Positions 11,172 through 23,190 of a stretch of 64,000 nt of DNA are shown here, piece after piece. The stretch spans positions 1,074,636-1,138,635 of the forward strand of contig MNCI01033529.1 of the NCBI GenBank assembly GCA_015680685.1, read 5' to 3'. A program made the position numbers and the translations under genes. Positions within the stretch are counted from its first letter, which is position 1. The number at the start of each line of letters is the position of its first letter. The stretch comes from Gnetum montanum (Eukaryota; Streptophyta; Gnetopsida; Gnetales; Gnetaceae). The notes under the pieces are model-generated. The model did not search any database, was not told the DNA's origin, and worked only from the letters and a program-made list of their open reading frames with translations.

Positions 11172-13149
11172 ACCTTTCCACAAAGAGAATTTTTGTCAAA
11201 TTTCTACCATTGGATGGAGTAGATTTTATAAAATAATGCTAAGAATTACATTTCCCAATTTAATTCTTTATTGGTGATTAGAAGATAATAATTAGATTAT
11301 TTATTTCAAATGGCAATAGTGAGAAGCATGATTAAGAAAGGTTTTTTAGGAGAATAAATGGAAAATATACTCTATATTCAAGGTGTGCAAATTTTGAATT
11401 TGTGTTCATAATTTTAGAGTAGAAATCCAAAGGCATGATAAAGAAAATGGAATTAATGAAATCTTAGTTTCAATTGGAGAAAGGAAAATTGAAATAAGGT
11501 GTTTCTAGCCAAAGGATGAAAAATTTATGGTTTTCGCATGTAAAAATATATATAATAGTGGAGATGGAATTTTGGAAATAATCAAGCAATTTTCATGTTA
11601 GTGCACTTGCAACCACATCACCATTGGCTCCTACAATGCATAAGTTTATCAGTTTTAGATTTAATGGTAAATTTTATGCCTCAAAGAATGCTAATAATCA
11701 TAAACAAAATAGATAAATTTTTGCATCCATTTCTCTAAAAACTATGCAATGATGACAACATGAAATGCCTATAGCAATGGAAGCACAATAATGACTATAG
11801 AGATTGGAGGCGACATTGGTAGGAGCACCATGCCTATAGAACCTTAGTAGAAGAAGGATTTGGGGGTGGAAGTAGGGGATGAAAGATGTGCAAGAGCCAT
11901 GCACAATGAAGGTAGCACAGTAGTATGCATGATAGCCATGAAGCTTTCACACCTACTCAAAGGCGCACCTAATGTGAACTTACATATCTTAAGGCCACAT
12001 GACCTTAATAACAATTTTTTAAAAAAATGAAATTACAATCAAAAACTTGTAGACTATTTAAACTACAATTGGTAATTATAAAAGGGAGGTTTATGGTTTT
12101 AGAAGAAAGGAATTTATAATCATTTGATAAATATAACTTTATTTTCTATGGGAATTAAAACTTTCCATAAAAGTTATAACCTCATATGGAAGTTATAACT
12201 AGATCTCCTTGATATTTGTAAGGTTGTAATTACCAAGAAGACACTTGCTAACTATGGCTTGATTTTCTCATAAGTTCCTATAGAAGTTATAACTTCTGAA
12301 GGTAGTTTTCAAAAAATTCCCTAGATATTTATTATTCACCTTAACCTTCAATGATGATTGTAACTATCATGAAGTCACTATAAAAAGGCTTCAAGGGTAG
12401 ATTGATAGGGGATCACATGGGGGGAATTGGTGGAAGATACTTAGAAGAATATTGAAGATTCTAAAGCATGGATTGCTAAGGACATCAATTCGGCAACTTT
12501 GTTTTCATCCTATGAGTTCTTTTCTTCTCATTTTTCTTTAGTTGCTTAGCTAATGGTCTAGATAATATTGTGCTTAGTGTTTAGTTTTTGGATTTTCTAG
12601 ATTATTCTTATATCTCTCTTTTTGTACAATATTAGACTTCTATTAGTTTTACCATATAAGAGCTTATGTTGTCTTAAAAAATCATCTTGATCAATTTAAT
12701 AGAAATGTCTTATTGAAATTTCCTATTTGAGTCTTAAGGGTCTAGGAAAATCTTTGATACTTTGACTTATTTGAAAGAGATTCATTTTTTAAAGTTTATT
12801 TCTTTGATATTTCAATCTTAAAATTATCAAAATTTTTTGCTAGTTTTATTGTTTGCAATTCTTGACAACTATTAACTAGCTAAAAAAAAGATTTCACTTG
12901 TTATTTACAAAGCATTTTGGTTGTGTAATAAGATTACCTTTTAAGAAATTGCTTGTTGGGTTCAAAAGGTTTGGACAATTCGTAATATTTAGATTGAATT
13001 GAAATAGCTTTATTGTGAAGTGTTTCAGCATGTTCAATATATCTTACCTAAATGTTTGAGATTCACACAATTCTATTTTCTTTTCTTTTTTCTTTCTAAA
13101 TCCTTTTAATCTTGCTCTATTTCTAGTTTTCTTATGGAATTTTCTCTCT
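11172..13149. other. AT-rich sequence, no gene recognised
   Basis: No ORF with recognisable similarity. A TATA-like CTATAAAAAGGC at about 12380 followed by a T-rich stretch suggests part of a decayed LTR. The short minus ORF at 11698-11904 looks spurious. Confidence 0.5.
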
Positions 13150-13154
13150 AGGAG

Positions 13155-14091
13155 TGATGAGTGACGAGGTACCCCTATGTCCAACTATATGAATTACAAA
13201 GTGTTCATGCACAATCTAGTTAAATTTTGTGGACTTTATTGTTTCCAGTGCACTAATCCTCTAGGAATTGAATCTTGCCTTAAGGTCAATTGTTGTCTTC
13301 CCAATTACACTTGTGATGTACACCAGTATGGTTAAGTGTAATTGAGGTATCTAATTTTTATCATTTTTTATTTTTATGGTTTTGGTACTTAAAGAGAAAT
13401 AAAGTGGTTGGACTAACTAATTTAATTTAACTAATCAACTAATGTCTAACTAGTCCTAACATAAGCATCTAGTCCCACTTTTCGTACATGTCCTAAACCC
13501 ATGTATCCACTGTTGGAAGGCCAAGCACTATGCTACTCTGTGTACCAAGAAATAACGTTGTTAGGATTACCAAGCGAATACATGTTATGCTTGAAGTGGT
13601 CATACTTATGTGTTTAATCTATCTTGCTTAATCACTCCATTAACTTAATTACTAGAAACATTTAATAAATAATTGAAAACATTAAAAAAATAATTGAAAG
13701 CATTAAATGCACAAATAAAATGTTTAATCCATCCAAAGTGCTACAAGGTTTATCAAAAAGCTTATTTTTATTATTGCACACATTGTCATGCTCAAGTACA
13801 ACAATGCTAAAATAAACTTCCATACAATAATGACTCCTATTGCGAGTGCTCAAGAGAAAAATTCTAACTTTCAAATGGAAAAAATGCAAGAGATTCACTA
13901 CAACTACAATCTCCTATTACCATAAATGGAGATGGTAGGTGTGTATTTATAGCCGAAAACAAACACTACATTGATGAGGCCTCATCGACACATGATATGA
14001 TGCATTGACTAGGCCTTATCAATAAGGTCTAATTGATGAGATTACATCAATGAGGCCTCGTTGATGTAGAAAATTGACCTACAACTTATCA
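13155..14091 (-). mobile_element. 3' LTR of element G
   Basis: 937-bp LTR, minus orientation, starting TGATAAGTTGTAGG (minus, at 14091) and ending ..CACTCATCA at 13155. Homologous to the H LTR through GAGGTACCCCT, GGATTACCAAGCG and the TATA region (minus TATAAATA near 13949). Directly outside the U3 start a purine run (minus ATGGGGGTA) fits a polypurine tract, making this a 3' LTR with its element body at higher coordinates. The U3 has paired motifs GATGAGGCCTCATCGAC and GATGAGATTACATCAATG. Confidence 0.75.
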
Positions 14092-14100
14092 TACCCCCAT
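14092..14100 (-). promoter_or_regulatory. Polypurine tract of element G
   Basis: Minus strand ATGGGGGTA immediately before the LTR TG, in the expected position for second-strand priming. Short and assigned by position. Confidence 0.55.
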
Positions 14101-14338
14101 GAATAAATGAAAACTCATCCTTGAGTTCTTTTACAAAATTGGGAAGGTATGGGATTATTGATTGACTTTTCTCAAACAAAATAGACTAATTGACTTGACA
14201 AAAAAATAGAGTGCCTTGATGTACAAATCAACACATTACAAAAATGATAATGTTTAGGACACAAAATTAAACATCATGACATGACTCTTCAAAATTGGAT
14301 AGCATGTTCCTTGATGATGTGAAGTGTAATGAAGAAGA

Positions 14339-15440
14339 TCAAATAGTCCTAGGTGGTGGTGGCTCCTGAGGTTTCAAGGGACCTTTACTGACTTCATGCA
14401 TAGGTAATGGTTGAGGTCGCTGTGGTTGTCCTACTACTACTATAACTTCAAGCGGGAGGCAAAAAGCATCTAGTAGTGATTTAATTTTTTTCTCCTTGCT
14501 TCTGGGATTGTGCACCATCCATTTAGCTTCACTGATGTGGGTTGGAATGGGCACATTCTAGGGACACAGAATTGCTAGAAATAAATCCTTTACGTTGATG
14601 AACCAAGAAGTGAATTATTTGCATTCAATGTCAAATGCCATAATTGTGTATTTTAGCTCCTAGTAATTCATCCATCTAGCTAGCTTCTCAACAATTGATC
14701 ATTGATCTATAAACTATGATTTGAAAACTTCAAGTTCAACATTTATAGTCTCAAGCTTCTACTTGACGTCTTTGTGGTGCTTGAACTCTACCTTGTATAA
14801 AAAATATGAGCTAGCCACTTACTTCTTTGACTTTGACTATAATCATCTAGCAATTAACATTACTAGGTTTGCATAATGGAGATCAGGTAACTCCATATAT
14901 TTTGTCATTTTTTTATTTGCAACTCCTTCAAGTGGATCTCAACTTTATTGTAGGTGTCAATTCCATCAACGATGGGCTGCCACACTTCTCTTCCTTGTTG
15001 GAGTTGCTAAAGGGCTTTATTTACTTTCACCTTCATCATTTGGATGTGTTTTTCATTGACTTCCTTCTATAGGCCACCCTGGTCTTTGTAGTGATTCTTC
15101 ACTTTTTCAAACTTGAGGACCCCTTTTTTCGATGTGATGATCTTGATGGTTGACTTCTAGCACAAGGTATGTACTTCCTCAATTGATAGATTTTGATTTT
15201 CTACGATCAATCTCCTCAATTCAGTATTCACCTTGGCAAGCTACTCCTACTGTTGATGAATAAATTCCTACATTTGTTTCTTCTAAGCATCAACATTATG
15301 CAAGCAATGGTTTTGGATGGTCAGAGTTTCATTCTCTTGGTGCATAAGAAGTTCTAAATTGAGGTCATAAGAAGTTCCTTGTGGAATTTGCAATTAAAAT
15401 GACCTAGGAAGATCCATCCTTAGTCTAGAACAAAACCATC
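14339..15440 (-). pseudogene. Decayed extra ORF with coiled coil, upstream of G 3' LTR
   Basis: One minus-strand protein-like reading, interrupted by stops that are mainly TAG, runs from about 15420 to 14339. It begins near MDLPRSF. Heptad-like charged stretches follow (VNTELRRLIVENQNLSIEEV, FEKVKNHYKDQGGL, EVNEKHIQMMKVKVNKAL). The open segment 14339-14554 is last (ISEAKWMVHNPRSKEKKIK, then a Pro-rich tail PQRPQPLP..PQEPPPP). It lies on the same strand as the G LTR, between the LTR and the rest of the element. This is where plant Tat-type Gypsy elements are known to carry extra ORFs. The KH(I/M)..M(K/E) and D.I......K motifs loosely resemble the coiled coil at 51360-52010. No function can be assigned. 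Confidence 0.5.
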
Positions 15441-15640
15441 AACTTTCAATGATTTTGCATTACCACCCTATGATCGACTCACCCACATGAGACACGAGAG
15501 TGCTTCCACAAGACAACCGCCATTCCATAAAAATAAGAAAAGAGAGTAGGAAGTGAGAGAGGGCCTTAGTTAGAGGGGACCTTCAAGCATAGGTACATGT
15601 ATTTCTAGTCCCATAACCAGTGCTTATAGATCATTTATTT

Positions 15641-15791
15641 TTCCAAGGGATGTGCTTTGAATTTCCATTGTCTTTTTTTTGAAATGAGAACCACACCATG
15701 CAAGGACTTATTTGTTTATTGTGTCTAAGAGATGTGCTTTGAATTTAATTATTTTTTTTGTATGGGAACCACACCATGCACAGACTTTATT
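15641..15791. repeat. Tandem duplication of about 75 bp
   Basis: Two adjacent copies share GATGTGCTTTGAATTT, a T-run, then GAACCACACCATGCA..GACTT. No ORF. Part of G internal sequence. Confidence 0.7.
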
Positions 15792-16057
15792 TGAATTTTT
15801 ATTAATGGTTGGAATGGAATGGTAAGAAGTCCATGAAAATACTCAGGCCCTCAAGAAAGTCAAAGAGTAGAAAGAGTATTGAGTCACCTTGAAGTCACAC
15901 TCTTTTACAAACCTTTGAATCCTTCCTAATTCCAGAACTACCAAGGTTATTGATCAATTAAAAGTTTCTTTAATGTAAGGGACCCCAAATTCCTAGAAAA
16001 AGGAAAATCCTAGAGTTTATTGGATGGGCGAATGACATGGACTCACTACTTATTTCA

Positions 16058-17349
16058 TGAAACACCACCAAATTTTGACTCCTAGGTCTCAACTACAAAT
16101 TTATCTAAGTGTCAAAACTTGGAAAATTTTGTTCTAAGTGTTTAGACTAGTTCCCTACTACTCGAACTATGCTCTAGAGCATAGTTAGCATAGTTGACAA
16201 AAATAATCTAGATTTGTAAAATTTTTCTAAGTGTTAGAATGATAAAACTTTTTGAAAATTTGTCTAAGTACTAGGACTATGCTCTTCACTACAGTAGAGC
16301 ATAGTAAGCTTCAACAATTTTCTTTGCAATTTTGGCTAAGTGTCTGAACAAGGTCACAAGTTGCAAAATTTTTCTAAGTGTTGAGACTCTGCTCTCCATT
16401 GTCAGGACTATGCTCTAAAGCATAGTCATCGCACAATAGCTAGTTTTGTAAGATTTTTTCTAAGTGTCAGAACGATGACACAAGTTGTAGATTTTTCTAA
16501 GTGCTAAGACTATGCTTTCCATTGCTAGGACTATGCTCTAGAGCATAGTCAACATAGTTAGCATGAAAACACTAGTTTTGGCATATTTTTTCTAACTAGT
16601 AGGACTACACTCTACAACATAGTTGGGGTCGAGCGTAATTAGGATTGAGTGTAGTTCCAACTACACCTCTACCACATGGTAGCCGATTCACATTTTTTGG
16701 TGATCCTAATCCTATAAATACCCCTATGTTGGGTGTTTTTGAGGGGAAAGAGAAAATTTTATATGGTTGACATTTTTCAAGATTGGCATTTGGCATTTGG
16801 GCAAATGAGACCCAAAGGCACACCAGTGACCTTCAAAGGTAGAGTCTTAGATCATAGCCCACCACAGCCCCCCTATAGCTTAGTTTAATACCACAATCCA
16901 TGATACACTGTGGTGGCTAACCTGGTAGGCACGGACACCATGGTGAGCACTAGACTTCATGGCTTAACATCATCGAGACTGTGACTACACTTTCCACTAC
17001 ACTTGTTATACACCACATACCTTCTAAAGCCCTTTTTAAGTTAACTACACTCAATCGTATTTAGGGTAGTGTTCCATTTCTCTCTCTTCCTCCTTTGCAT
17101 TTTCTTTGCATTTTTTTCACATTTTGGCCTTTAACTATGCTCAGGTGGTGGTCCACGTGTGTTGACACTTCCATTTTCTACTGAAAAACATGACTATGAT
17201 TAGCACTATTCACACTGTTAACATCGACTATGCTCAACACTATTCACAAGATTAACATAGTTGACATCACCCAACACTTAGCACCATTTTCATTAACACC
17301 ATTTGTACTCCCTAAGTCCCTCTTCAATCTACAAGATCATTTAGGGCAC
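16058..17349 (+). mobile_element. 5' LTR of element C, first part
   Basis: Starts TGAAACACCACC, preceded by TTTCA as a possible target duplication. It carries U3 palindromes ACTATGCTCTAGAGCATAGT (about 16160-16560), a TATA at 16713-16720 (TATAAATA) and TTGGCATTTGGCATTTGG just downstream. It is interrupted at 17349 by element B. Homology with the LTR at 60568-61846 continues across the insertion: ATTTAGGGCAC here and CACCATCTCCACCTCTAGC at 28284 correspond to one continuous stretch at 61734-61770. The short ORFs here are spurious. Confidence 0.85.
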
Positions 17350-19323
17350 TGAAACACCACAAAAATTTCAGCAACACTTCTAGACAACTTCAGAGCCTCT
17401 GAATTAGCTTCAAATAGCCCACCATGGAGCAAGCAAGGTTCCCCTAGGGCCCACAGATCATGACAGTAAGTCTCAGTGTCAAGAATCATCAGTTTCAAGG
17501 TTAAAAAGTGCAATTTTGGCTAAGTACATTGTGCTTATGCTGCGCAGCGTAAGGCCAGCGTAACCAATTTTTGTAGCCCCAGAATTGAGTCCAAACAGGT
17601 TGATTTTGGGCACCTGGACCCTCCTCGAGCATCACCAGAGTCCCTAGTAGCTCCTAGCATCTAAAACCATGAAACTTGAGCTCAAAAATCACCTTTTTTA
17701 GGTCATTTTTAATTTCATATGCTGGGGTTATAGTTTCATACATTGCATAGCGTATGAACAATGTAACCAAGCAAAAATGGGATAAAATAGGCATTTTTAT
17801 GTAGCATCTTCAACATATGAGCATTCCCCAAGGATAGGAAGCATTAGTACATGTTCAAAAGATTCAAAAAATTCAATTTTGGGCTTCAAATATGCCATTT
17901 TAGACTTCTTATGTTGGGGTTACAGTTTCATACGCTGCACAGCGTATGAACATTGTAACAAACCCAAACAAGCCAAAAATGGTAGCCACACGGAGTCAAA
18001 ATTTACATCTAGGCCACCCTGGAGAGTAGGTAGCAGTCAGGTAGCATCAAATAGGCATCTACGTACAAAAATGAGCTCAAAATAGGGCAGAAACACTTGG
18101 TTACGCTGGGGTTACAGTTTCATATGCTGCACAACGTAATGCCCAGCATAATCAACCAAAACAGGGCCAAAACGACATCCAAAACAGCCCAAATTTGGCA
18201 CATAGAACCCTCATGACCCATGGCATGTAGATCCACTCTGAAAATGGGTCTCACAAGTCAAAAATGGGTTCAAAATGCACTATTTTCAGGTCATATGCTG
18301 TTAGTTATGTTGGCATGCTTCTAGCAGCGTAAACCCAGTGTAAACACTTTCATACACTGGACGCTATATGCTTAACACTAAACGCAGATGCTAGAATAAG
18401 CTACCTACGCATCAGAGCTAGATCCATGCACACTAGAGGCTTTGGCAGCACAAAAATAGCACAGAACTACAGATCTGGAGGCTAGACATCGACATCCATG
18501 CTTGTACATTAACATTTGTTGCATTTTTGACATCTTTTGTGTTTCAAGTTCTTATGCTGGGAATTACACACACCATCGTAAGAGATCTTGGATGCTACAC
18601 TATACATTGTAACAATTTCTATGCATTTCAATCAAAATGGTCACACGCATCACCTGATCCACATTTCTAGCACCTGACAGCCACTGATCTTCACACAGAT
18701 CAGCATCCCACGCATCAAAATCGTATAAATACCCCAATTTTCCACTAGATCGTGGTTGTCAAATTTGATCACAAAGCATCCTGTACACTTTGTACACTAG
18801 ACAACATTTCATATGCTGGGCATCAAACTTGGTTACATTGAGCAAGGGTAATCTTGGTCATGCTACAGTACCTACAACCAGAAACCTATATTCCCAAGCA
18901 TCCATTCACATCCATTGGGGCTGACGTCTGACTGGTGGTAATCCAAAACTACATTTGACTAGTGCACATTGTAATCATTTGTAATACACATTATTTACAT
19001 TTTTTCCAGCTAGTTTTTAGTTTTCACACAGTTTGCATCGTTTATTTTGTTTTCACCATTTACTGTTTACATTCGTTACGCTTGTTACGCTTGTTTGCAT
19101 TCTATTTTCATCATTTGCATTTTTTTACACATAACCCAGTGCTATCAAAATTGCATATGCTTGGGGAAGTATTTTTTTGATCTACGTGCAGACCATCCAA
19201 GGCACTCTGCCTTCATTGTTTTTTCAGCAGGCCATTGAGTGAAGGTAGGGTCTTACTGTTTCGTTCATAGATCTCTCGGCATCCCTTCATTCCAGCCTCT
19301 CACCGACGATTTTGGACAGTACA
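17350..19323 (+). mobile_element. 5' LTR of element B
   Basis: 1,974 bp, TGAAACACCACAAAAATT to ..GGACAGTACA. U3 holds units with GGGGTTACAGTTTCATACG followed by an imperfect palindrome GCTGCACAGC. Unit landmarks are at 17721, 17913 and 18105, 192 bases apart. TATA (TATAAAT) lies at 18724-18730. The 3' copy at 26318-28281 is collinear throughout. Confidence 0.88.
17721..18300. repeat. 192-bp palindrome-bearing units in B U3
   Basis: The landmark (G)CTGGGGTTACAGTTTCATA recurs at 17721, 17913 and 18105. Each is followed by a core such as CGCTGCACAGCGTATGAAC. The 3' LTR repeats this at 26687, 26878 and 27070. An additional core lies at about 17538 (GCTGCGCAGCGTAAGG). Confidence 0.85.
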
Positions 19324-19329
19324 ATAAAT

Positions 19330-19348
19330 TGGTGCTAGAAGGAGGGAA
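19330..19348 (+). promoter_or_regulatory. Primer binding site of element B
   Basis: TGGTGCTAGAAGGAGGGAA lies 6 bases after the LTR end. The same motif in A is TGGCGCTAGAAGGAGGGCC and in D TGGTGCTAGAAGGAGGGCC, so it is the family PBS. The matching tRNA was not identified; it is not the tRNA-Asp type of H and I. Confidence 0.8.
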
Positions 19349-19811
19349 TTTCTATTTGCATTCGATTTTCTTGTTCACAATTTCCTAGATCTGGCATACA
19401 GCTATTAATAGCATCCACATGCTGAACCTTGGCAAGCCAACTCCCCACAGCATTCGTACACTGATCACAGCTTTCACACATTGCACTCCAGCATACACAT
19501 GCTCACATTAGCCTTTAGATGCTACCCCTTGCTCACTAACTTCATCTAGACTCTGTTCTTGGCTTGCACATGCTGCCCTTTTGCTAGCACATGCTACACA
19601 CGGTGTCTAGACCCTATCCACAACTGCACACGCTGCCCTCTATTGGCACACACTATAGACTCTATCCAGAACCTTCTCCTTGGCGTACACATGCTGTGCC
19701 TTAGCCTCAAATGTTGTCCATAGCACTCCGACACTACCCCTGACTTCTTACGCTGCAGTTCATACGTTATCAGTTTTACACTTAGAAATTTTTTTCACAT
19801 GCTACCAGGTT
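19349..19811 (+). other. Element B leader, first part
   Basis: Untranslated leader rich in CACATGCTGCCC-type motifs. No ORF with similarity was found. Confidence 0.6.
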
Positions 19812-20190
19812 CTTACGCTGGACACTTAGAAAATTTTTGACACATTGCCAGGTTCTTATGCTGGACAGTTAGAAAATTTTTGACACCCTGCTAGGTTCTT
19901 ACGTTGGACACTTAGAAAATTTTTTCATAGGCTGCTAGGTTCTTACGTTAGACACTTAGAAAATTTTTTCACACGTTGCCAGGTTCTTACGTTGGACACT
20001 TCGAAAATTTTTTCACATGCTACCAGGTTCATACGCTGGACACTTAGAATATTTTTTCACACGTTGCCAGGTTCTTACGCTAGACACTTAGAAAATTTTT
20101 TCACATGTTGCCAGGTTCTTATGCTGGATACTTAGAAAAGTTTTTCACATGTTCCTAGGTTCTTACACTGGACACTTAGAAAATTTTTGA
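19812..20190. repeat. About nine copies of a 43-44 bp tandem repeat in the B leader
   Basis: Each unit runs CTTACGCTGGACACTTAGAA, then AATTTTTTCACA..GTTGCCAGGTT. A partial unit precedes at about 19745-19811. Three 16-bp units (ATTTCACATGCTGTAG) follow at 20204-20253. Non-coding, between the PBS and gag. Confidence 0.88.
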
Positions 20191-20427
20191 CAACTTAAAT
20201 TTCACACGCTGTAGATTTCACATGCTGTAGATTTCACATGCTGTAGTTTTGCACATGTTGCACATTGCACATGCTTCATAGTGCACAGACTTGACATGCT
20301 ACACACGCTGCACACTGGTCACGCTACACACTCAGCCCTGAACATACCCTACACACGGTGCACACTTAGCCCAAAACACACTCAGCAGTTGTTAGCCAGC
20401 TCGTATGCTGCCCCGTCACACATCACC

Positions 20428-23190
20428 ATGGATTCATCTTAGAACTCTAATGCACGCACCTTTGTAATCCTCACACAGGAATAATACAACTTTATCTGTG
20501 TGAAGATTCAGGCCAACCTTCCCCTTGACACCACAAAATAGGAGGCAAAATGAAACTTTGAGTACATATACATGGAAGGTCATGAATTCATCCCCTCTGT
20601 ATATGACATCATCCCCCTTTCTGAGCCTCACCATCAACTCATCTCTTAGATCCTTCTGGGAAGGAGCAAAAACACATGATAATCCACTGTGGAGCCCCAA
20701 AACCAACATGATGTAGATGACTCCAGGTGCAATCTAAACCTGAGGAATTATATCACACCCTTAGTCCCTATGCCCATGTTAACCCATCGTTCCACTCACA
20801 TGTGGGATAGACAATTCATCTTCACATGTCAACGAGCATGCAAGCACCGATGTCCCAACATGGGCTACCCATGTCCATGTCCATCCAGTACATGCCACCA
20901 GTGTAAACACATGGGGCCTCTTTTGTTACATCAGCCCCACACATTCAGGGTGTCACCCCACAGTTAGTGGCTAGCCAAGGAACCACACTGCTTGTTCAAC
21001 AACCCACTTACTTCATTGTGCCACACCCTACAATCCCAACTCCAAACGTTACTCCACAGCAGCAACTGACGACATAATCTCCCCAACCAACTAATCTTCC
21101 TACCGCTCAAGAGTGGACAGAAGCAAAACAATGGATGCAAGCGTTAGCTGACGAGGTAAAGCAGCTCAAAACTACCAACACCGAAGCAGTTAAAGTACTG
21201 GACTTCTACCGCGATGATCTAATTAACTCTTCAATTCCACCGTTAGCTTTACCCAAGGGCATCACACTGCCCCAGTTAACCAAGTACAATGGGAAGGGAG
21301 ATCCGAATGCTCACTTAGTCATGTTTCAATTAGAAACTCTATTGCTTCAAGCTTGGCCCCATGCAATCTTGCACGTGTTCGCTATGTCCTTAACGGGTTT
21401 AGCCTTAGACTAGTACCAAGCCCTACCATGTAACTCCATATCCTCTCTTGAGGATATGTTACACCAGTTCATTACCAGGTTTAAGTACAACCTGAAGCCT
21501 AAAGCAACACTAAACACTCCGATACAGGTGAAACAAGCACCACTTGATCCTGTGTAGAAGGTCATCCAATGATGGAGTGCAGCCCTTAATGAACTTCATG
21601 AGCTCATCCTTAAAACGTATTTGCTTACAATTTTGAAGGGAGCCGTGAATGACTTTGTTAAGTCAAAGCTGTACTACCTAAGTGCTCAAATGTTGAGCCA
21701 AGCATTCACATAGATCAAGAACATAGAACAAGTTGCACAAACTAGCAAGGATCCCGCCTATGTGGCTTACAAGAACCAACACATTTCCAAACAATAGAAA
21801 ACAACGGAAACTGTAGCCACAAGCACAAAAACAACAAACACTAGTACCAACCTACCTGCAATGACAGGGGCCACCCCAAGGCCCAACTTTTAGCACAAGG
21901 ATCACTCTAGGGATACATTGCTACCCACGCGATCCTCTGAACTACTAGAGAAACTCCTCAAAATCCGACAAATCCAATACAAACAAGTAGCAGAGAATGC
22001 TCACCGAAGGCATGATAGGTACTGCGAACTACTAAGGAACCCCACCTTAGTAGCACCAAATGAGCCTTTGGTCCCATGGCACTTCAAATTAGATCAATTC
22101 TATCAAAACCACTAGATGTCTGGTCACAACACCGACACTTGCCATGCGTTACAGGATGATCTACAAGTAATGATAGAATGGGGCCAACTGAACATCAACA
22201 CCCTGAATCAACCCAGCACAGATGATGCCTCCTATGTAATAAACTCCATTAGCATAGATAGTAAGCCTAAACCTATGTAGAAACCTTTTGTGATCCATGT
22301 GCCTCCTAGCAAGGCAACAATCCCATCTGCCTCCACGAGCAAGATGCCTCCCATCATCATCAAGGTGCCACCTAGAGCACTGATGACACCTTTCGTGGTC
22401 AAAGTACTGCCACCTCACACATCCACTAAGACCTTAAACTAGCAAGATTCAATGAAATCTCGAGCACTGAAGATACCCTTTATGGTCAAAGTACCACCAC
22501 AGTCATCTGCTAAGACGTTAAACTAGAAGGAAGTGTCATTGTCCGCTAAGACATTAAATTGGCATGATGCACCAATGACAATAGTAAAGAAGCCTTTCAT
22601 TATCAAGGTGCCACAACAAGCTAGTTAAACAACAATGAAACCTCCTAAACTACCATTTGTTATAAAGGTGCCACCACACTGTGTCCCCTCACCTACCCAA
22701 AGCCCAAACATAGGCAACATGGGTAAGCAAACCAAATGGCAATAGAAGAGGATGAACAAACAATGAACAACATCCACAGTTGAAGAAAAGGCCATACCTA
22801 GTACACAACAATCAAACATTGGGGGTCCTACCCCTAATCCCAAACAAACTAGGCCCAAGCCTGTGACCCATACAGAGGAAACCAACACAATGAAAAATAA
22901 TACGAACTTTGTAGCTACATTGGCCTAGGTAAAACAAATGCTCAAACAAAAGAACATAACCATGAGCTTGTACGACTTGGTCATGACATCATTGGCTCAT
23001 TGCGAAGCCTTAACACAAACGTTAGCATCCATTCTTATTACAGAGGACATCCTTGCTAACATGGAATCCATCTGTGCGTCGATTTCACAACACACACCAC
23101 AAGGATTGGGTTAAAACACATTAGCCTTCCACGATGATGTAGTTAAATGTAACCCCGAACAAGGGGAAGTCACAATAGATCCATTGTCGA
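20428..23190 (+). pseudogene. Element B gag (decayed)
   Basis: Start chosen at ATG 20428 (MDSS), which aligns with MESSQ of element A. Recognisable in order: YNFICVKIQANLPLD and GHEFIPSVYDIIPLSEPHHQ (matrix-like); VKVLDFYRDDLINSSIPPLA, LPQLTKYNGKGDPNAHLV and LLQAWPHAILHVFAMSLTG (capsid-like, 21135-21413); KYNLKPKATL and KSKLYYLSAQMLSQAF; then a zinc-knuckle block QNH*MSGHNTDTCHALQDD at about 22105-22160. A stretch with repeated KPFVIKVPP-like peptides follows (22280-22690), then a helical block ending ILITEDILANM. Stops are mainly TAG, for example the invariant ALDWY reads ALD*Y at 21413. Gag assembles the particle; this copy is non-functional. Confidence 0.88.
22280..22690 (+). repeat. Repeated KPFVIKVPP peptide region within B gag
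   Basis: At least six related peptides: KPFVIHVPP, MPPIIIKVPP, TPFVVKVLPP, IPFMVKVPP, KPFIIKVP, LPFVIKVPP. They are separated by short linkers containing SAKTLNW, encoded by the same CTAAGACATTAAACTGGC-type motif seen in the non-coding arrays. Element C has the same region at about 42650-42960. Confidence 0.75.
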
